DNA of 64,000 nt from Nostoc cf. commune SO-36 (GTDB lineage: Bacteria; Cyanobacteriota; Cyanobacteriia; Cyanobacteriales; Nostocaceae). Numbering within the stretch: the stretch's first letter is position 1; each line of letters opens with the position of its first letter. The notes beneath the pieces were generated by a model. That model did no database searches and was not told the origin of the DNA. It saw nothing but the letters and a program-made list of their open reading frames with translations. The DNA is taken from NCBI RefSeq assembly GCF_023734775.1, contig NZ_AP025732.1:4160501-4224500 (forward strand). The letters run 5' to 3'. The translations under genes were made by a program, and so were the position numbers. Positions 17,401-27,900 of the stretch are shown here, in pieces.

Positions 17401-20400
17401 TTGAATACAGTTGAGTTTTTATCTTATCTTCGCAGCTTAGATATTCAAATTTTTATTGATGGTGAAAAGTTTCGTTGTAACGCGCCTGAAGGAATTATTA
17501 CAGCAGAACTGCGTGCAAAAATTCAAGAGCAGAAAGCAGAAATTATTGAATTTTTAAAAGCAACAAATCGTACTAATAACCACAGCTTTAGACCTCTTTT
17601 ACCTATTTCAGGTTCTGAAAATCTTCCCCTCTCCTTTGCTCAACAACGACTGTGGTTTATTGACCAATTAATCCCTAATAATCCTTTCTATAACATTCCA
17701 GTAGCATTACATTTAACAGGTTCGCTAAATAATGCCGCATTAGAACAAACTTTTAATGAAATTGTGCGACGACACGAAGCTTTACGCACCAATTTTGTTA
17801 TCCAGTCAGGGCAACCAGTTCAGGTAATTAATTCGACGCTAACGATACCTTTAACGATAATAGATTTACGGCAACTGCCACAAGCCGAACGAGAAATACA
17901 AGCACGACAATTTACTAACCAAGAAGCTCAACATCCTTTTAATTTATCAACTGATTCGTTGCTGCAAGTAAAATTGCTGTGGTTGGATGAGACAGAATAC
18001 ATCCTGTTGCTAAATATGCACCACATTGTCTCCGATGGTTGGTCTATTGGGGTGCTGATTCAAGAAATAGCAGCACTCTACACAGCCTTTACTAACAATC
18101 AGCCTTCTCCTCTGCCGAAACTTACAATTCAATATGCAGACTTTGCATACTGGCAACGCCAATGGTTGCAAGGGGAAGTATTAGAAAAGCAACTTGGTTA
18201 CTGGCAAAAGCAATTAGACGACATTTCTATATTAAATCTACCAACCGACAGACCAAGGCTAGGTGTTCAAACTTATCAGGGTGCAAGGCAACCTCTGCAA
18301 TTATCAAAAAATTTGAGCAAAGCACTTTTAGCTCTTGGACAGCAAGAAGGGGTAACTTTATTTATAACCTTACTAGCAGCATTTAAAGTTTTACTTTACC
18401 GCTACACACAACAAGAAGATATTGCGATCGGTTCACCTATTGCCAATCGCAATCGTAGTGAAATTGAGGGATTAATTGGTTTTTTTGTCAATAGCTTAGT
18501 ACTGCGTACAGACCTATCAGGAAATCCAACTTTTCGAGAATTATTGAATCGAGTCAAAGAGGTAGCTTTAGGAGCATACAGCCATCAAGATTTGCCTTTT
18601 GAAAAACTCGTAGAAGAACTGCATCCAGAGCGGAACTTAAATCAAAATCCGCTCTTTCAAGTGGTATTTGCTCTGCAAAATGCGCCTATGTCAGCATTAG
18701 AGTTAACTGGTTTAACTTTAAGTCCGTTACCATTTGATACAGAAACAACACGCTTTGATTTGGAATTCCACCTGTGGGAGCCAAATACTCAAAATGGTTT
18801 ATGGGTAGATAGCTCAGAAGGAATTAGTGGGTTTGTAATTTACAGTACTGATTTATTTGATGACGCCACTATCACCAGAATATTAGGACATTTTCAAACA
18901 TTACTTGAGGGTATAGTTACAAATCCAGAACAACGAATTGCACAATTACCGCTTTTAAGTGAATCTGAACAACATAATTTATTAATTGGATGGAATAACA
19001 CTCAGTTAGATTATCCTAAAGATAGATATATTCATCAGTTATTTGAGAATATTGCAGAGCAGAATCCTGATGCGATCGCACTAATATTTGGCGATGGTAA
19101 ACTCACCTACAAAGAGTTAAATATACGCAGCAACCAACTTGCACATTATCTAAAAAAATTAGGAGTTAAAAGCGAAGTTTTAGTCGGGCTTTGTGTAGAA
19201 CGATCTTTTGATATGGTAATCGGGATGTTGGGCATTCTGAAAGCAGGTGGAGCTTATGTGCCTCTAGATCCAAGTTATCCATCTGAACGTTTGGATTTTA
19301 TGCTCAAAGATGCTCAAGTTTCAGTTTTACTAACTCACGAGCAATGGCTTGAACGTTTAGAAAATACTAATTCAAATATAATCTGTTTAGATAAAGATTG
19401 TAAAATTATTGCTCAAGAGATTGAAGATAATCTTTCTACTGAAGTTGTATTAGACAACCTTGCTTATGTAATTTATACCTCTGGCTCAACAGGAAAGCCT
19501 AAAGGCGTACAAATTGAACATAGAGGATTATTAAATCTAGTTTTTTGGCATCAAAAAGCCTTTGCGGTTTCACTTAGCGATCGAGTAACACAGATAGCCG
19601 GGGTTGCTTTTGACGCTTGTGGTTGGGAAATTTGGCCTTACCTTAGTGCTGGAGCAAGCATCTATATTGTAGATGATGAAATCAGGCGATCGCCTGAATA
19701 TCTGCGAGATTGGTTAATATCGCAAAAAATCACAATTTCCTTCTTACCAACACCTATAGCAGAAAAGTTTTTATTATTAGATTTTCCTGAAGATGCTGCT
19801 TTACGAATATTGCTTACAGGTGGTGACAAACTAAATCAATATCCTTTAGCTTCGCACTCCTTTCAAGTGTATAATAATTATGGGCCAACTGAGAACACAG
19901 TTGTTACAACTTCTGGTCATATTTCTGTTACGAATAAAAACAATTTAGCACCTGTAATTGGCGGTGCGATCGCTAACACCCAAGTTTACATCCTAGATAA
20001 ACATTTACAACCAGTACCTATAGGCGTACCAGGAGAATTATATATAAGTGGTAATGGATTGGCACGAGGTTATTTAAACTGTCCTGATTTAACTGCTAAA
20101 TGCTTCATTTCTCATAGTTTTACTAATAAGTTAAAAGCACGACTTTATAAAACAGGTGATTTAGTCCGCTATAGAGTAGATGGCAACATCGAATTTTTAG
20201 CCCGCCTCGACGAGCAAGTAAAAATTCGTGGCTACCGCATTGAGTTAGGCGAAATTGAAGCAGTGCTGAGTCAGCATCCAGCAGTACAGCAAACTGTAGT
20301 AATAAGTCGTGAGTATGAAGAAGAAAAGCGTTTAGTAGCTTATGTAGTAGCAAAAGCTGAATACAGCAGTAAGCAGGAGAATGGACAATCAATACAATTG

Positions 20401-20691
20401 CAGAATGAGCAAGTTTTGCAATGGCAGATGCTCTATAACGAAACTTATAATCAACCTGCTGTTGATTCAGATCCAACATCGAATTTTGTTGGCTGGAACA
20501 GTAGTTATACAAATCAGCCTATTCCAGCAGAGCAAATGCATGAGTGGGTAAATAACCAAGTAGCGCAAATTTTGGCTTTGCAACCCAAGCGAGTGTTAGA
20601 AATTGGTTGTGGAACAGGTTTAATTCTGTTCAGAATTGCACCTCACTGCACTAAATATTGTGGAACAGACTTTTCCCCAGTTTTCACTTAA
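17401..20691 (+). CDS. NRPS 3: TubC docking domain, condensation, adenylation, N-methyltransferase (first fragment)
   Basis: A TTG start at 17401 preceded by AAGGAG at ideal spacing is chosen over the TTG at 17383. Residues 1-55 are a TubC-type N-terminal docking domain (NAPEGIITAELRAKIQEQ), implying a partner synthetase upstream in the assembly line. The condensation domain has HHIVSDG at 207. The adenylation domain (YTSGSTGKPKG, NNYGPTEN, LYKTGDLVRYR) gives the code D-A-W-F-L-G-N-V-V-K, matching the leucine code known from cyanobacterial McyB. An N-methyltransferase is inserted before the end of the adenylation domain (VLEIGCGTGLILF at about 1066), so the predicted residue is N-methyl-leucine. 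An extra T near 20683 shifts the frame; the gene continues in 20636-22114. Confidence 0.9.
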   Translation: MNTVEFLSYLRSLDIQIFIDGEKFRCNAPEGIITAELRAKIQEQKAEIIEFLKATNRTNNHSFRPLLPISGSENLPLSFAQQRLWFIDQLIPNNPFYNIPVALHLTGSLNNAALEQTFNEIVRRHEALRTNFVIQSGQPVQVINSTLTIPLTIIDLRQLPQAEREIQARQFTNQEAQHPFNLSTDSLLQVKLLWLDETEYILLLNMHHIVSDGWSIGVLIQEIAALYTAFTNNQPSPLPKLTIQYADFAYWQRQWLQGEVLEKQLGYWQKQLDDISILNLPTDRPRLGVQTYQGARQPLQLSKNLSKALLALGQQEGVTLFITLLAAFKVLLYRYTQQEDIAIGSPIANRNRSEIEGLIGFFVNSLVLRTDLSGNPTFRELLNRVKEVALGAYSHQDLPFEKLVEELHPERNLNQNPLFQVVFALQNAPMSALELTGLTLSPLPFDTETTRFDLEFHLWEPNTQNGLWVDSSEGISGFVIYSTDLFDDATITRILGHFQTLLEGIVTNPEQRIAQLPLLSESEQHNLLIGWNNTQLDYPKDRYIHQLFENIAEQNPDAIALIFGDGKLTYKELNIRSNQLAHYLKKLGVKSEVLVGLCVERSFDMVIGMLGILKAGGAYVPLDPSYPSERLDFMLKDAQVSVLLTHEQWLERLENTNSNIICLDKDCKIIAQEIEDNLSTEVVLDNLAYVIYTSGSTGKPKGVQIEHRGLLNLVFWHQKAFAVSLSDRVTQIAGVAFDACGWEIWPYLSAGASIYIVDDEIRRSPEYLRDWLISQKITISFLPTPIAEKFLLLDFPEDAALRILLTGGDKLNQYPLASHSFQVYNNYGPTENTVVTTSGHISVTNKNNLAPVIGGAIANTQVYILDKHLQPVPIGVPGELYISGNGLARGYLNCPDLTAKCFISHSFTNKLKARLYKTGDLVRYRVDGNIEFLARLDEQVKIRGYRIELGEIEAVLSQHPAVQQTVVISREYEEEKRLVAYVVAKAEYSSKQENGQSIQLQNEQVLQWQMLYNETYNQPAVDSDPTSNFVGWNSSYTNQPIPAEQMHEWVNNQVAQILALQPKRVLEIGCGTGLILFRIAPHCTKYCGTDFSPVFT

Positions 20692-22114
20692 CTACATTCA
20701 GCAGCACTTAGAAAAGCAAAAAATACCGCAAGTCACACTGTATCAGCAAATGGCTACTGACTTCGAGAAAGTAGAAACAGCAGCTTTTGATGCAGTAATT
20801 CTAAACTCAGTTGTACAATATTTTCCGAATATTGATTATCTAATTCGTGTATTAGAAGGTGCTGTAAAAGCGACTGCTCCAGGTGGCTTTATCTTCATAG
20901 GAGATGTGCGTAGTTTACCACTATTGCAAGCTTTCCATGCGTCAGTGCAACTCTATCAAGCTGAACCTTCTCTCACCCGTTCCGAATTACAGCAACGGGT
21001 TAAAATGCAAATTTTCCAAGAAACAGAACTGGTGATTGATCCAGCTTTTTTTAATGCAATAAAGCAATACTTTCCCCAAATTAGCAATGTACAAATTCAA
21101 CTGCTGCGGGGATGCGAACGCAATGAATTAACTCAATTTCGGTACAATGTAATTCTTCATATTGATGATGAAACTATTAATAATACTGTAAATTATTCAG
21201 TACTGAACTGGTCTGAAGAGAATTTAACATTATCAGCAGTGCATCAGTTATTAATTGAAACTAAACCAGAAATATTATGTATTAATAATGTACCTAATGC
21301 GCGAGTGATGCCAGCAGTTAAAACAGCAGAATGGCTATCAGATATAGAAGGTTATAAAACTGTAGGTCAAATTCGTAAAGCTTTGCAAGAACTCGAAAAT
21401 ATAGGAGTAGAACTAGAAGACTTTTATATATTAGATATAAATTACAAAGTTGATATTACCTGGTCACGTTCAAGTATTGAAGGACACTATGATGTGGTTT
21501 TTGTACGCCAAAATATAATAGGAAAGACAGCTACTTTTCCACATAGCATAACTCAATTTCATTCCTGGCAATCTTACGCCAATAATCCTTTACAAGCCAA
21601 AGCTGTGCGTAAATTAGTGCCGCAATTGCAGACTTACATAGCACAAAAACTGCCTGAGTACATGATGCCATCAGCTTTTGTAATATTAGAGTCTTTACCT
21701 TTAACAGCTAATGGTAAAGTCAATCGCCGCGCTTTAAGAGGATTCTATGATGCAATTCAGCCCCAATTGTCTGAAAATTACATCGCACCTCGGACTCCCA
21801 TAGAAAAAGCGCTAATGAAAATTTTTGCTGAGGTTTTAGGACTTAAGCGCTTAGGAATTTATGACAATTTCTTTAAATTAGGCGGTCATTCATTACTAGC
21901 AACTCAACTTGTCTCTAGAGTGCGCGATGATTTGCGTGTGGAGTTACCTTTGCGTAGCGTATTTGAAGCACCAACGATTGCACAAATATCTAAGATAGTG
22001 GAAAGCTTTAAAAAAAGCAATGCTCAAAGTAAAGTGCCAGTTTTAGTACCATTATCGCGTGAAAGTCGGCGGATTAAGTTATCTTCCTTAAACGAAGAGA
22101 CTAAGGGGCGTTAG
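20636..22114 (+). CDS. NRPS 3, remainder of N-methyltransferase, adenylation end and thiolation domain
   Basis: This fragment continues NRPS 3 after the one-base shift. True continuation starts near 20686 (SLNYIQQHLEKQKIP). The rest of the methyltransferase includes FDAVILNSVVQYFPN and APGGFIFIGDVRSL. The last adenylation motif is LPLTANGKVNRRAL. A carrier domain has KLGGHSLLATQL with Ser419 of the fragment. The tail PLSRESRRIKLSSL resembles C-terminal docking tails of cyanobacterial synthetases and has no thioesterase, so another module should follow in trans, perhaps NRPS 2. No further NRPS gene lies downstream in the window. Confidence 0.88.
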   Translation: MHLTALNIVEQTFPQFSLNYIQQHLEKQKIPQVTLYQQMATDFEKVETAAFDAVILNSVVQYFPNIDYLIRVLEGAVKATAPGGFIFIGDVRSLPLLQAFHASVQLYQAEPSLTRSELQQRVKMQIFQETELVIDPAFFNAIKQYFPQISNVQIQLLRGCERNELTQFRYNVILHIDDETINNTVNYSVLNWSEENLTLSAVHQLLIETKPEILCINNVPNARVMPAVKTAEWLSDIEGYKTVGQIRKALQELENIGVELEDFYILDINYKVDITWSRSSIEGHYDVVFVRQNIIGKTATFPHSITQFHSWQSYANNPLQAKAVRKLVPQLQTYIAQKLPEYMMPSAFVILESLPLTANGKVNRRALRGFYDAIQPQLSENYIAPRTPIEKALMKIFAEVLGLKRLGIYDNFFKLGGHSLLATQLVSRVRDDLRVELPLRSVFEAPTIAQISKIVESFKKSNAQSKVPVLVPLSRESRRIKLSSLNEETKGR

Positions 22115-23103
22115 CACTATACCTCAAGTTGAGGCTCATTTTTTTGCTTGAAACGCTTGTAAATCAGCCTTTTAAGCGATGAAACAGCCCTGGGGGATTT
22201 AGGCGGATGTTCAACGATTTTGGTTTTGTACAAAAACGTGTACACCGTAGCTTAAGAGAGGAGAAAGTATGTTTCTTTTGTTTGCTACTATAGAAGCGTT
22301 TATAAACATATTTAGGGGTTTTAGTGACATTTGTCACTAATTTTTTGAGTGCGAACTACTGAATCAACGATGACCTTTTTCGTTCATTCTGCTGTAGTAT
22401 ATGGGACATCGCTACTTTTCCGCACGTGGTTAGCATGGAGCCAATTTGCTTAAATTATTGCTGCAAGTACCTTTTTGTTGGAGCTTGTGGCGATTATCTA
22501 AGTAAAATTATTGTGTTTTTTATTATCAATAGATATCTTTATAGTGTTTTCATACAAACTTTATGAATTTTTTTATTTTATACCAGTATTTTATGTGTTG
22601 ATTAATTTATACTGTACGATGACAACGAAACAGCTGTATTTAGTATGGAATTATCTAGCCAAAAACTGCAAAATACTTGAAACTCATTTTATAAACATAA
22701 TAAATTTTTAATTAAAATATTTTGCTTCTCTGTTAATAGGTAAGTTTTATCAATAATAAAAACTCCCTTGTGTTTAATTTATAGGTTATATAAATATTAA
22801 TTTTAGTCAATTCACATATTGAAAGATACTAATTTATTTTGACCATTACCAACCGGTTACTAATTTACAAATGATTCCTGGTTAGAGGGAGAGTGGGTGA
22901 CAAAATACGTAAGTTACAATGTTTGAGTTAACTTAAATCTCGCAGTTGCCCAACATAAAATAATTATTAGCCTCGTGCAATACGTGTGAGAAGATAAGAT
23001 TTAAAATAAAATGCATATTAATAATCAAATTTGGTGATATTAAAGATAAACCTAACAAAAATGTACCACCCTTTATTAATAACTTAAGAGGATTAAAAAC
23101 TAC
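22115..23103. other. 989-bp AT-rich spacer after NRPS 3
   Basis: No convincing gene. It contains a strong palindrome at 22320-22339. Short fragments in changing frames near 22380-22500 could be remnants of an older gene or insertion sequence, but I cannot identify them. Confidence 0.4.
22320..22347 (+). terminator. Palindrome ttagtgacatttgtcactaa followed by T-tract
   Basis: Two perfect 9-bp arms (ttagtgaca / tgtcactaa) with a 2-bp centre are followed by tttttt. This fits a weak AT-rich intrinsic terminator about 200 bp after NRPS 3. The compact palindrome could equally be a repressor site or an insertion-sequence end. Confidence 0.4.
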
Positions 23104-24696
23104 ATGAAAAACCAATTGCCACATAACTGGATTATTTCTAAATCTTGGTTACGTTTTATAATCATAATTTTATTAGTAATAGGTGTGTTTTTTCGCTTTG
23201 TCAATATTGACAAAAAGCTTTATTGGGGTGATGAAGTTTTTTCATCGTTACGCCTATCTGGCTACACGCAATTAGAAATGAGAAAGCAGTTAAGTAATGG
23301 TCGTATTCTCAGCAGAGAAGATTTACTTAAATACCAGTATCCTAATAATGAAAAAGACGTAATTGATACAATTAAAGGGGTTATCATAGAAGACTCGCAT
23401 ATTTTGCCACTATACGTTTTGATGAGCCGCTTTTGGGTAGAGTTATTTGGCAATTCTGTAGCAGTGACAAGAAGTTTTTCAGTATTCATGAGTCTGCTCA
23501 CCTTTCCTTGTCTTTATTGGCTATGTGAAGAATTATTTGAGTCTTCATTAATAGGGTGGATAGCCGTTGGTTTGGTAGCTGTTTCACCTATTCATGTCGT
23601 CTATGCACAAGAAGCACGAACATACAGTTTATGGATAGTAGCTATCTTAATATCGAGCATAGCACTGTTGCGAGCCATGCGTCTCAAAACAAAGGTTAGT
23701 TGGTGCATTTATACAGCAACGCTGGTACTAGGGTTTTATACACATTTGTTTTTTACGTTGGTTGCTTTTTCACAGGGAATTTATGTACTTATAATCGAAC
23801 GCTTACGATTGAGTAAAATATCGATTTATTACCTGATTTCAGCGTTTACAGGGTTTATGGCTTTTGTACCTTGGATTTGGATTATTATTACTAACCCTCA
23901 ACCAGAATCAGTAGCTTGGGCGAATATTAAAGAACCATTCTTTGCGTTATCTGCAAGGTGGGTTGGTGTTTTTAGTCGTGCATTTTTTGATTTTGGTGTT
24001 AGCCCTAGCGACCCAGGAAAACTTAAGATTGCCTTAATTCCTTTTATTTTAATTATTTTAGCTATAATGAGCTACTCAATTTATTTTCTCTGTCGAAAAG
24101 CTTATAAAGAAGTTTGGTTATTTGTCTTAACCTTAATTGGTTCTGTAATGCTTCCCTTACTATTAACGGATTTCGTGCTTCAAAAGCGATTAGTCACTAA
24201 TCGATATACACTTCCATCCGTTTTAGGTATACAGTTAGCTGTTGCTTACCTATTTACCGCTAAGATCAGGTCTACTTCTAGTAAATCTTGGCAAAAAAAG
24301 CTCTGGTCTCTCATAGCACTTATGGTAATTATGGGCGAAGTTATATCTTGTATAGCCCACTATCAATCCCCTATTTGGTGGAATCAATTTCCTCGAGATA
24401 ACCAAGAATATTCTAAAATTGCTAACATTGTTAATCAAGCTGATAAACCGCTTATCATTAGTGATGAAGATAACCTACTTCCACCAGTCGAAGTACTTAC
24501 TTATTTGGTTGATCCAAAAGTGCGATTCCAAATTGTCGAAATAAATAAGTTACCAGAGATTACTAATGGTTTTACTGACATATTTTTGTTCTTGTTTAAG
24601 CCGTCTGACTTCTTAAAAACTGGAATTGAAAAAGTTTATAATTCAAAATTACAGCAGGTAAACCGCTTTCTCTGGAAAATAACAAAACCTAATTAA
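23104..24696 (+). CDS. GT39/ArnT-like membrane glycosyltransferase
   Basis: A 530-residue polytopic membrane protein of the dolichyl/polyprenyl-phosphate-mannose transferase class. These enzymes use lipid-linked sugars to glycosylate proteins or lipids on the outer face of the membrane. After a first membrane segment (residues 17-33) comes the acidic catalytic motif YWGDEVFSS. A second loop motif, HVVYAQEARTYSLW, is typical of the family. About ten further hydrophobic segments follow, then a C-terminal extracytoplasmic tail. ATG 23104 has AAGAGG about 14 bp upstream. It sits alone, after the NRPS cluster, and could glycosylate a polymer or lipid; the substrate is unknown. Confidence 0.8.
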   Translation: MKNQLPHNWIISKSWLRFIIIILLVIGVFFRFVNIDKKLYWGDEVFSSLRLSGYTQLEMRKQLSNGRILSREDLLKYQYPNNEKDVIDTIKGVIIEDSHILPLYVLMSRFWVELFGNSVAVTRSFSVFMSLLTFPCLYWLCEELFESSLIGWIAVGLVAVSPIHVVYAQEARTYSLWIVAILISSIALLRAMRLKTKVSWCIYTATLVLGFYTHLFFTLVAFSQGIYVLIIERLRLSKISIYYLISAFTGFMAFVPWIWIIITNPQPESVAWANIKEPFFALSARWVGVFSRAFFDFGVSPSDPGKLKIALIPFILIILAIMSYSIYFLCRKAYKEVWLFVLTLIGSVMLPLLLTDFVLQKRLVTNRYTLPSVLGIQLAVAYLFTAKIRSTSSKSWQKKLWSLIALMVIMGEVISCIAHYQSPIWWNQFPRDNQEYSKIANIVNQADKPLIISDEDNLLPPVEVLTYLVDPKVRFQIVEINKLPEITNGFTDIFLFLFKPSDFLKTGIEKVYNSKLQQVNRFLWKITKPN

Positions 24697-24929
24697 AAAA
24701 TTCAGAATTCAGCAATATTTAAGTGGACAGTTTAGGATTTAGTCTCACTACTTATTGAATACCGTTAAATTTTGAATTTTGTGGGGAAGTTGAAGAAGTC
24801 AGAATTCAGCAGCCAGAATTCTGTTTTGTTAAAAATTAATATCAATTAACGTAATAACTGGCACAATTAGAACCAAAATATACTTTAATTAAATTCATAA
24901 TTAAGTATATAGTTATACTGCTGCCGCTT
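24697..24929. repeat. Spacer with remnants of the gaattcag inverted-repeat family
   Basis: ttgaagaagtcagaattcag at about 24788-24807, followed by cagccagaattctg, is a solo remnant of the ends of the MITE-like element found at 2468-2814 and 52679-52888. A shorter piece (attcagaattcagc) is at about 24701. Confidence 0.5.
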
Positions 24930-27900
24930 ATGTCATCGCCCCTTGAGCGCCCGCTAAAAATTGAAATTAGACTGCCGTCCTCCCATCCTCAGTTATTAGA
25001 AGGATTAGATATATGGTTGCGCTTAGGTTTGATATCCGATACCCAAGTTAGGCAGTTATGTCAAGAGTTTTTGGTGTGTACGCTGGCGTTGCAACCCCAG
25101 GCTAAAGCTAAAACAAAGGTAGTATTTGCAACTTCCGACCCTGTGCAGCAGTTGCCTGTAGCAGCTTTACAATCTAGTAGCCGTAGACAACCGCAACAAA
25201 AACCAGATAAACCCAACTTTATCAGCACAATGTTGCAGTCCTTGGGGGCAGAACTGAGTGTCCGTTGGCTGCTTTTTTTAGGAGTATTTTTAGTAGTGGT
25301 ATCCTCTGGGGTACTTGCTGCCAGTCAGTGGGAAAGGTTTCCCGCTTCTGGACAGTATGGAGTTTTATTTGCTTATACTTTGAGTTTCTGGGGGTTAAGT
25401 TTTTGGGCAACTAGGCAAAGCAACCTCAGATTGACGGCTCAGACTTTGCTGATTGTCACCCTTTTGTTAGTGCCAGTGAACTTTTGGGCGATGGATAGCT
25501 TTCGGTTGTGGCAAAATCCTGTGGATTGGATTGTAGTTGCGATCGCCTGTCCTACTCTCACTGCTATAACTGTTTTACTCTCCAAAAATCGGGCTATTTT
25601 TACCAATTTACATACTGGGAAATTACCTCTAGTAAATATTCTGGGACTGAGTTATCTGCATTGGGGTTGGCAATTAAGAGGATTTCCCTTAGTTGCCGTT
25701 TATATGGCAATGATTGGCACAACTATCATTAGTGTTTATCACAATCTTTACCAAGGGTTTAACTCTGGGAACGAGGCAGATGGAAGCGATGTCTACGACG
25801 GGCTACACCTACGCCAGAAGCCAAATATTACTTTATCTACGGCTGTAATTATTTATGCATTAATAGTGCTGCTAGTGCGAGCGATTTTTGTTGCCAAAGT
25901 AGATGTGACGCAGTTGGGGTTAGCTATTGGCATTTGCGGCTGGTTAGTAACTTGGTTAGCACAGCAAGGAGGAGGCAGGGGGCAGGGGGCAGGGGGAGCA
26001 GGGGAAGCAGAGGGAGTAACATTAATATCTTCTTCATCTCCGTCATCCCTGTTACTCTGGGAAAGACTTGGTGGCATTTTACTCTTCCTGGGTTGGTTGG
26101 TATCGGTAGTAAATTATCCTTGGCAAGCAATAGCTGTAAGTGGTTTGGGTTTGTGGTTTGTAGGAAGTCGCTTGCGGTGGTACAGTTTAAAGCTAGACTT
26201 CGCAGTAGTTTTTGTTATCGGTTTACAGGCGATTTGGTTAGGTTGGCGATTAGTACCTGATAACTTACAGAAATTGGCGATCGCAACTGCCACCCAACTC
26301 ACTAATTCTCAAAATGAACCTTGGGCTTTGCTGGGTGTAGCTTTATTTCCCTACGTAATTTTGATGGTGGCGCTCACGGATAGCCTTTATCGTAGCCAAA
26401 AGCGAGAATTGGCTACATTTGGCGAACTACTCACCCTCTTATTTGGAACTTTTTTAACAACGATCGCTCTCATAAATCCCACATTGCGATCGCTAAATCT
26501 GCTATTTTCTACTACCACTCTCGCATTCGTTACTCAACGCCGCTCCCCTTCTCTTCCACTCATATATTTGACTCACATCATGGGGGTGCTGACATTTTGC
26601 TCTACCATCAATTGGTTCTTACCAAGCCTGAGTCAACAAGCCTGGGCAAGTATTTTATTGGCTCTGATGGTTGCAGAATGGGGATTTAGCCTAAGCAATG
26701 GATTATGGCGACATAGTGCATGGGACATCGGTTTAGCACTAGCCGCCGCTAGTTTTTTCCTCTTATGGATAAACGCAGAATCATCTTGGTATGGCATAGC
26801 TGATAGGCAAGCTTATTGGGGAGCCTTATGGCTAGTTACACCTTTAACTCTCACGGCTGTTGCCAATGCCACAATTGTAGAGCGTCGGACTACTAGCCGT
26901 TACTTGAGTGTTTTGACAGTTGTAGTTGCCCAATTACTGATTTTCCAGCTACCAGAAACCAGATTAATCGGTTTGGCTGTAGGTACTGGATTGATGTTCG
27001 TAAATACGCGCTATTTGCGAAACCAACCATCTGCGGTAATTACAGAAGGATTTGCTCTGACTTTCATTGGGGCGTTGCTGTGGACAGGTGTACCTGGTTT
27101 ACCCCGCCTCGCGATGGCAGGTTGGTTTGTGGCAGCAGCGATCGCAACCTTAAGTTTATGGGTAACACGGACTGTTTTGAGCCGACGCGGTAACGAATTA
27201 GCAGTTATATATGCAGCCGCCAGTGATAAATGGGCGATCGCCTTGTGTGGTTTTGAGTTGTTTAGCTTAACGCTGCACTCAATATTGATTTACTCAGGGT
27301 TTATTAATTCTGGATTTTTGTACTTAGCTGCCACTGCAATCACCTTGACAGCTATTGTTTATCGCAGTTGGCGCGAACCGACAAATTGGGCATTTTATGG
27401 CATCGGTTGGTGTTTAGAATTGCTCACTGCCCAGGTGTTGGGATTTGGGGAACGCTCAATTGTTAAAGTTGCGATCGCAAATATTGCCTTGGGTTTAATT
27501 GCTCAACTTGTCGGAGAATGGTGGCGACGACGACATCAATTAGAAAGGCTTCCTAGCAGCCTTCACATTTTGCCCTTAATTTATGGTTTATTCAGCGTAT
27601 TGCTGCGTTTGTACACCTTTACCGAGTGGACAGGTTTGTATTCCTTGGGTGTAGCTTTAATTATCATTGGCGTGGGGCGACGGCGTGAGAGTTTTAAACC
27701 CCTGCTTTACTTAGGAATCATTGGCGTATCCATTTCTGCTTATGAACTTTTGTTCTATCAAATGTTACAAGCTTCAGGAGGAGCATTAGGTGATGGATTG
27801 ATTGCCATGTCTGCCCTTGGCGCTAGTATCATGTATGCTTATCGCATCCTATCGCCTTGGCTAGTTAGTTACTTGCGCTTGACTCCCCAAGAATTGAAAG

